Assembly: GCA_026075535.2 (NCBI GenBank)
Contig: AP026543.1
Location: 3,038,001-3,102,000, forward strand
Direction: 5' to 3'
Origin: Tricholoma matsutake
Taxonomy: Eukaryota; Basidiomycota; Agaricomycetes; Agaricales; Tricholomataceae
DNA: 64,000 nucleotides
Part shown: positions 56,182-64,000 of the stretch, one piece after another
Layout: each line of letters starts with the position of its first letter
How positions within the stretch are numbered: the first letter of the stretch is position 1
Position numbers and translations under genes: made by a program
The notes under the pieces: model-generated
What the model was told of the DNA's origin: nothing
Databases searched by the model: none
What the model saw: the letters and a program-made list of their open reading frames with translations, nothing else

Positions 56182-57432
56182 CCTTGATCAGCCTATCTCT
56201 GCCTTTTCTATTTTTAGACTACTATTTGATTTTTGTAGTTTGCACATATACTGGGCACTGGCAAAGGGGTCCTTAGAGTTTTCTCTTCGGATTTCCCTTT
56301 GCTAGGTGTGCCTCCAACCCCTGTACTATGTAGCATAATTTTAACTTTGGATTTCCCTTTGCTAGAGGCTAAGGTTGCCCTTATAGTAGAAAACTCTCTC
56401 TTAAGGCCCAAAATCGCAAATGCGCTGCCCAATATAGGCAGGTACAGAGTGGACAACACTTCCCAAAGCTCCATAGACTCCCTACACACCATTCCTGACA
56501 GTCCCACCTTTAGTGCACTGCTGTTTTCACCAAATGCACCCCCTAGCACATCAGAGTGCCTCAACGCGCTTGAAAGCGATGTTACCAGAATATGCATGCA
56601 AATCAATTCACTTAAATCTATGATCAAAAACTTTGTATGAATACTTCAGACTAGCTCCATGACTAATATTCCCCCCATTGCGACTCCAAGTGTGCCCAAC
56701 AATGACACACCACCCAGCGTGCCCACTAAGGAGTGCACCCAGATCAAACCGTCCCCCCCCACTGAATTTAATGGTGCGCATGTGCAGGGATGTGCGTTCC
56801 TTTACTTCTGTGAGTTGTATATCAGTCTCCAGTCACATCAATTTGTCGATGAGGCTGCAAAGATTTATTGGGCCTTCACATACATGAAATCTGAATGCGC
56901 CTATCTCTACGTGGACCATATTCTGTGCCAAACCAAAGAACTCAGTTCTCTACCTTTCTCCACTTGAGGTGACTTTTGGGCAGAGTTTGTATGCCACTTT
57001 TGCCCCCTCAATGAGCACCACCAAGCAGTGACACAACTTGAGTCATCCTCATACCACCAGGCACATCAATCCATGGATGATTATATCAATGAGTTTAGAG
57101 ACTTGGTGGACATGGCAGGACATGGGGGTGGGCTACCAGTGGTGGTGAAGTTCTGATGGGGCCTCAACTGAGAGATTCAGGACCAGATTGCCCAGATGTT
57201 GGAAGGGTGCCCAGTGGACAATGATATCTATGCTTGGTATGAAGCTGCTTCCCTCTGTGATGAGAACTGACTCACAAATGTGGTGTTCAATGCTGCATTC
57301 CGGGCTTCAACTACCACTCCTACATCCCACATCTTCAATTGAACCCTCCCCCAATGTAATCCTGTTCCTGTCCATCAAACTCCTGCACCAGCCATCAATG
57401 TTCCAGTACCAATGGATGTTGATGCAGCCTGT
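56182..57432 (+). pseudogene. Gypsy B leader and decayed gag (right piece of split copy)
   Basis: Continues the LTR/leader broken at 48983, then a gag collinear with 34046-34930: SECLNALESDV, FPPTEFNGAHVQGCAF-type block, AAKIYWAFTYMKSECA. Stops are at 56637, 56966, 57153, 57171, 57268 and 57339, nearly all TGA at positions where the 34046 copy has CGA, CGG or TGG. CpG sites of the other copy appear here as TG or CA. The gag ends abruptly at 57432 where Gypsy A-type pol begins. Confidence 0.85.
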
Positions 57433-59853
57433 AGCCTTCTTTGGATTATGCAACTCACCAGCAACCTTCCAGGCAATGATGAACAAAATCTTCTGTGACA
57501 TGATTGGAGAAGGATGGCTCATAATTTATGTGGACAACATCCTGATATTGTCTAAGGATCAAAACGAACACCAGGAAAGGACAAGAAGGGTACTGCAGAG
57601 ACTAACAGAGAGCGACCTGTACCTGAAACCCAAAAAGTGCAAATTCGATGCCCACAAAGTGGAATTCTTGGGTCTGATAATTTGACTGAACAAAATTGCA
57701 ATGGACAACACGAAACTGGCAGGTATACAAGAATGGCCCACCCTGATGAACATAAAGGCGGTTAGATCTTTCCTATGATTTGGAAACTTCTACAGGAAAT
57801 TTATTGAACACTTCGTGGAGACAAGCAGGCCGCTTAACAAACTGACAAAAAAGAACAAGACATTCAACTGGACGATGGAATGCGAAGAAGCCTTTCAAAT
57901 GCTGAAAAGGAAATTCACAGAAGCACCAGTGCTACTGATGCCAGACCCAATGAAGCCATTCACGATTGAATTAGATGCCTCGAAGCACACAACTGAAGGA
58001 GTACTGAGACAAAGAGATACAAATGGAGACTGGCACCCATGCAGATATATATTGCATGCACTAACACCAACAGAATGGAACTATGAGATATATGACAGGG
58101 AACTGCTAGTGATAGTGCAATCACTAGAAACCTGGAGACACTACCTACTGGGCTATGAATACCCGGTGGTAATCCTCTTGGATCACAAAAACCTAACGTA
58201 TTTCCAGACAGCACAGAAATTGAACAGACGACATGCAAGATGGAGCCTATTCTTATCAGAATTTGAATTGCAACTCGTCCACATGCCTGGATCACAAATG
58301 GTGCAGAATGATGCATTATCGTGAAGGGCTGATCACATACCAGAAGAAGACAACAATAATGAAGATATCACAATGTTACCCGAAACGGTATTTGTGAAGT
58401 TCATTGACACAGAAATTCATGATCTACTTGCAGGTAGTATCATGAAGGATGATCTGGTGAAGAGCGCAATCGAGGCGCTAAAGACAAAAGGAACCCCACC
58501 AATAAAGTCGGCACTGGAAGACTGGAAAATAGAAGATGGCCTTCTATTCTTCTGAGACAGGTGTCATGTCCCAGACAGCGGGGACCTACGAAAGAAGCTG
58601 GTACAGAAATACCACGAGGGAGTGACCAGCGGACATCCAGGACAATGGCAGACAACGGAAATGGTCAGGAGAGACTACTGGTGGCCAGGAATGATGATGT
58701 ACATCAAAAATTACGTTGCTGGATGTGCAACATGCCAGCAGATGAAAGTCAATACCCACCCAACAATGCCACCCTTACAGCCAATTAGGTCTGAAGCAAT
58801 GAGACCATTTGCATTGGTGACAACTGACTTCATAACTGACCTACCAGAATCGGATGGCTATGATGCTCTCATGGTCATGGTAGACCATGGGCTTATGAAG
58901 GGGGTAATTTTCATTCCTTGCAAGAAAACCGTCGATGCATTGGGAGCAGCCACCCTCTATCTAGACTACATCTACAAATGATTTGGCCTCCTGGACAAGA
59001 TCATATCTGACAGAGACCCACAATTTGCCTTGCAGCTGTTCCAGGAACTGGAACAACTGCTAGGAATCAAGCTGGTGATGAGCACAGCATACCATCCCTG
59101 GATTGATGGAGAAACAGAGCGGGTAAACCAAGAAGTGGAAGTATACTTACGGATTTTCTGCTTGAACAATCAGGAAAATTGGAAGCACTTCCTTCCAACA
59201 GCAGAATTCACACACAACCAGAGGACGCACTCCATGCAGAAGAGCTCCCCATTCTACCTCATGATGGGCTATGAACCCAAGGTGATCCCCCTCCCCTACT
59301 TGAAAACAAACATACTGGCCATTGAGAAGCAAATCATTGCACTGCAATGGGCCCGAGATGAAGTGAAGGCGACTCATGAGTTAGCCAGACAGATGATGGC
59401 AGAAAGGACAACAAGACACTTCACCCCATTCAAAGAAGGAGACAAGGTGTGGCTAGAGGCGAAGAACCTCAAAATGACACATGTAATGAAGAAGCTCACA
59501 CCGAAGAGAGAGGGACCCTTCACTATCGAGAAGGTCCTGAGCCCACTCTCCTACCAGCTGAAGTTACCCAAACAATGGAAAATACACCCAGTATTCCATG
59601 CAGCACTCCTTTCCCTGTATAAAGAAACCGAAACACATGGACAGAACTTCCCAAAGCCGCTGCCTGATCTGATAGAGGCAAACCAGAGTATGAGGTGGAA
59701 GCGATCATCAGACATAAGAAGAAAGGAAAGACCACACACTTCCTAGTGAAGTGGGTCAGATACCCAACCTCGGAGAACTCATGGGAACCTGAGGGAAACT
59801 TGAAACACACCAAGAGAACCCTGGGGGCATATAAACAGCGACAACAGCTGTAG
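57433..59853 (+). pseudogene. Gypsy (chromovirus) Pol: RT, RNase H, integrase, chromodomain
   Basis: One frame runs from 57433 to about 59690 with five TGA stops (57683, 57776, 58322, 58553, 58979), then shifts by one. RT: FGLCNSPATFQAMMNKIF and YVDNILILSKD (YVDN instead of YVDD). RNase [17 protein letters not shown] and [12 protein letters not shown]. Integrase: H-H-C-C zinc region (HEGVTSGH ... CATCQQMK) and D-D-E in LVTTDFITDL, ISDRDPQF and GETERVNQEVE. After the frameshift, YEVEAIIRHKKKGKTTHFLV and WEPEGNLKHTKRTL form a chromodomain, which in chromoviruses steers integration to marked chromatin. RT fingers, protease and gag of this family are missing upstream, replaced by Gypsy B gag. Confidence 0.92.
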
Positions 59854-60069
59854 AACCCTCAGACCAAAAACACTCACTGAACCAAGTATGAAACAAACCA
59901 CAGAATGCATCAAACACAACTATACAGACCAATACAAACCCCAGCAAGGACTGGGTGAACAGTTATTGACCAACAACCATTCACAAACCTACTCCCAGGC
60001 AGATGACCCTCATGGATATGCCCACATGGGATTTCCTTCTGGATAACAAGGGATGACTGGATAAGAAGG

Positions 60070-60384
60070 GTGTCCTCGACCTGTCCAAAATGCTGCCTCT
60101 TTGCCTGTAGGAGCATGAAAGCAGACTACACCTGGGTGAGGACCCAATATGAAGAGTGGTGTTTTGAGGGAGAACTGGATGGGGAGGACTACATCCCTGA
60201 AGACTTCTACATTGATCGAAAAGGGCTCACCCCAGGCATGAGACCAGTAGCAGGAGTGAGCAGACCCCTGTGGAGAGACCTCCAGTGGAACACCAACTAT
60301 GATGAGAAGAGTGGATACAGCCTGGTGAAGAGGCTCCTGCTTGGGGAATGCAGAGAACTGGGAATGTTACTGAAGTCCAACTGA
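60070..60384 (+). CDS. Small ORF between pol and 3' LTR of Gypsy A
   Basis: 104 codons from ATG 60070: MSSTCPKCCLFACRS, then WVRTQYEEWCFEGELDGEDY and a Trp/Arg-rich end. No family recognised. It sits downstream of the chromodomain and before the polypurine tract, where some LTR elements carry an extra gene. It may also be a spurious frame; the only support is that it is open while its neighbours decayed. Confidence 0.25.
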   Translation: MSSTCPKCCLFACRSMKADYTWVRTQYEEWCFEGELDGEDYIPEDFYIDRKGLTPGMRPVAGVSRPLWRDLQWNTNYDEKSGYSLVKRLLLGECRELGMLLKSN

Positions 60385-60474
60385 TTTCCTCAGACCCTGA
60401 TCCACCCCACCTCCTGAACAGAGAAAAGAAGATTGTGATTGAAGTCAGTGACTTCAAAGATAGAGAGAGGGTGA

Positions 60475-61023
60475 TGTTATGATTTCACTATTGGAACCTG
60501 CAAGACCGGGTACTTCAATTTTTCCATTCTGACTCGACACGACTCCTGCCAATCAATATGCTGCACTGCAGCATTCCATGACATCAGACTCCATGATGTC
60601 GGACTCCTTGACATCGGATGCCTCATGCTTGGCATGAGGCTTACTTTCTTATTGTTCTTTCTATTATTGTTTGACAATGATCTCGTATTCCAATTGGCCG
60701 ATAGGAAGTCCTAGAACTGTATATAAGCTGTAGTTACTTGCTCTGTAGTACTCAGCTTGACCTAATTCAACCTATGGTCTTAAACTCAACTCAAATAACT
60801 TGACAGTCTAAGAAACCCTTAGCTGTGATAACCTGAACTTGACAGTTGGGAAGCCTCCAACTGTGATACATGAACAGACAGTATACTCAGAAAGCTTCTG
60901 AGTATGAATGACTGTGATAGCTTGAGGAAGCACCCAAGCAAAGCCCGAAAGCCCAAAACATTAGGAAAGCCTCCTAGTGCAATAGACAAAGACAAGTTTG
61001 AGTTAAGACCACTAGTCTTAACA
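60475..61023 (+). repeat. LTR of Gypsy family A (549 bp), 3' LTR of the chromovirus
   Basis: Preceded by a purine tract (GATAGAGAGAGGGTGA). Starts TGTTATGATTTC and ends CTTAACA, matching the LTR at 1077-1830. It has one GCCTCATGC palindrome (60620-60640), TATATAAG at 60720-60727, and five hairpins downstream of it (60803-60826, 60842-60864, 60883-60905, 60920-60939, 60959-60979). What follows at 61024 is inverted gag rather than flanking DNA. Confidence 0.88.
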
Positions 61024-61305
61024 CTTCTTCTTGTCGCTGTCGTAGATTCCATGCTTTACTCTCAAGTAGAGTTTCACTTCTTGTAAGAACTTCATGGTTC
61101 TAGTTCAGTCCCCTGTGAAGTCTGAGAGGGTTTGTATTCTGATCTCTTTGATCGATGCGGTGGGTTCAGTAGACATGTCAATGTTGTCATTGGATAGGGA
61201 AAATAGGTCTCGTTCTGGGGTTGGGGCTGTTGCTTTTCAGATGACATTCTCCCCAGAAGGACTGGCAGCTAAATCCTCAGCAGTATCTGTAAATCCCCTG
61301 GACCT
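61024..61305 (-). pseudogene. Inverted fragment of Gypsy A gag
   Basis: Plus-strand sequence from 61030 matches 653 to about 845 of the gag at the left edge (TAGATTCCATG, CTCTCAA-TAGAGTTT, TTACTTCTTGTAAGAACTT-type phrases), so the gag is on the minus strand while the adjoining LTR is on the plus strand. Only the gag start is present. Confidence 0.8.
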
Positions 61306-61905
61306 GTCTAGAACTTGAAGGGGAAGTCATCGGAATTCCGGTCATACCTGGACAATAGAAGTTGTGGTGGTCAGATGGAGTAAGACAGGGAATCCTATGG
61401 AAATCTGGGGCAGGGTTTACTTGATGTGTCGCACCAAGTGGGAGAGCAGAAAGGACTTGGCTTCAACTTATAAGAAGTTGCACCCTTCTCCTCATCAAGT
61501 GTCCTAACTTCAAGGTGAGGGTAAGGAAGATGACCAGAGGTCCGGAGAATTTCTGGAGAGGATGAGTAAGAGTTTGAGAATGACTTAAGAATGTAATTGG
61601 AGTTTTAAAGAGGATAGAATTAAGTGGGAGACTTGGTTGATTTACAAACTGGCGATACAAAACAAAAGTAGCTAGCTTAAATACTAAGGTTGGAGTTTCT
61701 GAGGCTGTGGTTAATATGAAAAACTGGCTTCCAAGGCAATTCCTGAAACTGTTTCACCTAATTGGAAATGAGGGAATTTTGCCTCTAGGCAGTGCTGCTG
61801 ATAGGAGGTGGGCTGTGATATAAGGCAGCCGGGAAGGGGGCAGAAAATGATTGGAAGTCCGGTCAGAAGAATCAGTCTTGACAGGGATGTAGTACTCAAT
61901 TCATA
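61306..61905. other. Unassigned DNA
   Basis: No gene, repeat family or RNA recognised; short frames only. Confidence 0.5.
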
Positions 61906-62014
61906 AAAAGCTTGGTGGACAATGTTGATCTAGCTGGTAAGCACATGCTGACCATGGAGGTTATAGGCAAAGGTAGTGCTTACCAGCTAGATCAACATTG
62001 TCCACCAAGCTTTT
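61906..62014. repeat. Perfect 39-bp inverted repeat with 31-nt spacer
   Basis: Left arm 61906-61944 begins AAAAGCTTGGTGGACAATG; the right arm 61976-62014 is its exact complement. Directly upstream of the Gypsy C pol remnant. Confidence 0.97.
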
Positions 62015-62922
62015 AATTACTTATTGCCAGCATATGTATGAAATGTTGACTTTCTCTGTATTCAGCACTGTCTGAAGAGAGAGGTATCTGATGATATACA
62101 CCTAATTTTGATGTTACTGAAAGCCTTTAATTATTTATTTGCATGGCTGGCAATTGCCGAATTTTCCCACAACAACAAATTCCATTTGGCTACTCATATG
62201 TCACCTTTTTTTGCAAATTATGGATATCATCCTTGCATAGGAGTAGAACCCAGAAGGGAAGTCAAAGTACAATTGGTAGAAGACTCTGTATCTAAGATGC
62301 AAAAGGTACAAAAGGAAGCAGAGGTGGCATTGAAGAAAGCACATGATGACATGATGTGACATGTGGATCGTACTCGAGCATGCACTCCAGAGTACAAAGT
62401 TGGTGACTTGGTGTGGCTAAGTACCAAGGACCTGAATATTCCATGACCTTCGAGGAAACTTACAGACAAACAAGTTGGCCCATATGCAATCTCTAAAGTA
62501 ATCTTGGCTAATGCAGTAGTGCTAAAATTATTGATCCTGAGATTAACATATCCTGCCTATGCCCTTACCACCTGCCCACTATTCCTGGCCAACAAACTAC
62601 TCTGCAACCTCCAATAATAGTAGAAGGTGCTCCAGAATATGTAGTTGAAGAAATTCTAGACTCATGTCTTCGACAGAACAAATTGGAGTTCTTAATAAAG
62701 TGGAAAAACTATACTGATGAAAATAATTCGTGGGAGCCCAAAGAGAATTGTAAGTGAGTGTGTAACATGATCGCCCAATTCTTTAAACATAATCTGAGTG
62801 CTCCACATTGCATTGCGAGAATGCTGTATGAGGGGATGAAATTCCAGCCTTACCAAAATTTCACAGAGGGGACAGACACAATATTTTCTTGCCTGGAAGT
62901 CAAGGCATAAAAGGGGGGGTAA
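62015..62922 (+). pseudogene. Gypsy C integrase C-terminus and chromodomain remnant
   Basis: AIAEFSHNNKFHLATHMSPF and NYGYHPCIGVEPRREVKVQL (integrase core end), VGDLVWLSTKDLNI and SRKLTDKQVGPYAISKVI (integrase C-terminal), then EYVVEEILDSCLRQNKLEFLIKW and NSWEPKENCK (chromodomain) up to about 62800. Several stops and shifts. A purine tract AAAAGGGGGGGTAA (62909-62922) precedes the LTR. RT and the rest are absent: a third, 5'-truncated Gypsy family. Confidence 0.85.
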
Positions 62923-63324
62923 TGTTAGGAAACTGCCCCATTACCTAATAAAACTCTATTTTTATTTTACTGTGTTGAATTATGCGCAATGATGCCAAAT
63001 GACGCTACACTTTGATAGCATGAGAATTTTATTTTGCATGCATCAAGATGTACACACATGTATGCATGCATTGGTAACAACAATGTACAATATATGTAAC
63101 ATAGTATATAAACCCTAAATATACACCTAGGGGACCCCAGTTGTGTTCTCTTAGGTATTCCACCTATGCTTGTGGTGTGAATGGCCTATCTCAACAAACT
63201 CACCTATTAATAACCCCTCACATCAAAACCATTAGTTCCCCCATCATGCGTGCAGATCCTGCCCCCTTCTTGTAGAGAGAACCCACATGGTCTTAGCTAG
63301 CAGATAGTGGGTGTTGCCCTAACA
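62923..63324 (+). repeat. LTR of Gypsy family C (402 bp)
   Basis: TGTTAGG...CCTAACA termini, polypurine tract immediately upstream, TATA-like TATATAAACC near 63108 and AATAAA near 62948. Only this 3' LTR is present. Confidence 0.85.
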
Positions 63325-63604
63325 GGGGCAGGCATCCTGGAAGGCCATGTATAGGACTGGACAGAGTCAGATAGAGGGCCATTCTTGAACACCATGGAAT
63401 AGGACTGGACACAGTCAGAGGGGCAGGCATCCTGGAAGGCCATGTACAGGACTGGACACAGTCAGAGGGGCAGGCATCCTGGAAGGCCATGAACAGGACT
63501 AGACACAGTTGACTGTGTCCAGTCCTATTCCATGGTGTTCAAGAATGGCCCTCTATCTGACTCTCTGTCCAGTCCTATACATGGCCTTCCAGGATGCCTG
63601 CCCC
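63325..63604. repeat. Fold-back array of 47-bp units beside LTR-C
   Basis: Four direct units of about 47 bp (each with AGGACTGGACA and GGCAGGCATCCTGGAAGG or a related word) occupy 63325-63510; 63511-63604 is the inverted complement of the first two. Arms 63325-63416 and 63511-63604 match except for a 2-nt gap. The array begins on the base after the LTR end. Confidence 0.9.
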
Positions 63605-64000
63605 TCAATCTACTATGTTCCAAATCCTCTAATAAACCTTGTTTACTCTAGGATCAATTCTCTACAATAGGCACTGATGATATCATGAGCACTAATGGTA
63701 ACATGAGGATAAGTGGGGAATGGCTGGGGTATACCTGGGGGTGTACCCCTGAAAATCTCTAAGCTGCATAAGCTCTAATGGTAACATGAGTGTAAGTATT
63801 GAGAACAAGGTTATGTTGGTTGAAGCCTGCAAAATCTATATTTGCAGTGATTGCCAAACTGGGTGTTGGGAGTGAGTTTACCATGCTATATTTATTTATT
63901 TTTGTGGCATTTGCCCAGGTTGAGCCTATTTTTATCTATTTATGCAGTGTTTGCCACATTCACCATGGCAAACACCACCTTTTGTATAGACTTCTTATGA
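63605..64000. other. Unassigned right edge
   Basis: No gene or repeat family recognised. The phrases AGTGTTTGCC/GCATTTGCC recur loosely near 63840-63970. Confidence 0.5.

Overview
The window looks like a transposon-rich stretch of an Agaricomycete (mushroom-forming basidiomycete) nuclear genome. Reasons: about 50-bp spliceosomal introns, KDZ and Tnp2/CACTA-type DNA transposons, chromodomain Gypsy elements and a half-tRNA-primed Copia, Crinkler-type genes, and several gene families I associate with Agaricomycetes. An ectomycorrhizal Boletales-like species is my guess, not a demonstrated result. Host genes sit in three small islands; the rest is nested mobile DNA, much of it decayed by CpG-to-TpG/CpA transitions.

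Layout. 1-2405: Gypsy family A (gag plus a 754-bp LTR, minus strand) abutting a piece of Gypsy family B. 2406-4872: a KDZ-associated remnant and a decayed cysteine-rich gene. 4873-7987: host island 1, with a five-exon hotdog thioesterase divergent from an AlkB-like dioxygenase. 7988-20307: a 12.3-kb CACTA-like element (CACCA termini, TTA target duplication) with a Tnp2-type transposase, a convergent second gene and a complete 5,683-bp Copia (8829-14511) inserted in the transposase. 20308-33453: a protein made of FHIPGSPDSLA-like repeats, a KDZ transposon with a companion gene, and an unrecognised minus-strand gene remnant. 33454-37376: Gypsy B gag/protease interrupted by a 1.4-kb non-autonomous TIR element. 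37377-41550: host island 2, with NEDD8 and SAP18 fully resolvable exon by exon. 41551-48763: host island 3, Crinkler-type loci, including a P-loop gene whose two halves lie in opposite orientation. 48764-61305: a Gypsy B LTR/gag split by a hAT transposon and a 1.9-kb TIR element, then fused to a Gypsy A pol, its LTR and an inverted gag piece. 61306-64000: a Gypsy C remnant, its LTR, and two inverted-repeat structures.

How it fits together. The elements record an order of insertion: Copia into the CACTA-like transposase; hAT and a TIR element into a Gypsy B LTR; Gypsy A beside or into Gypsy B. Nearly all nonsense codons in the otherwise open transposon frames are TGA where arginine CGA is expected, and all six differences between the two Copia LTRs are transitions at CpG. 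That points to cytosine methylation of repeats followed by deamination. The island genes keep their CpGs and intact frames. The least explained structures are arrays of short hairpins with an invariant loop and changing stems in the Gypsy A LTR, and a second palindrome family (GAGCA..TGCTC followed by GGGTGG) in GC-rich non-autonomous elements.
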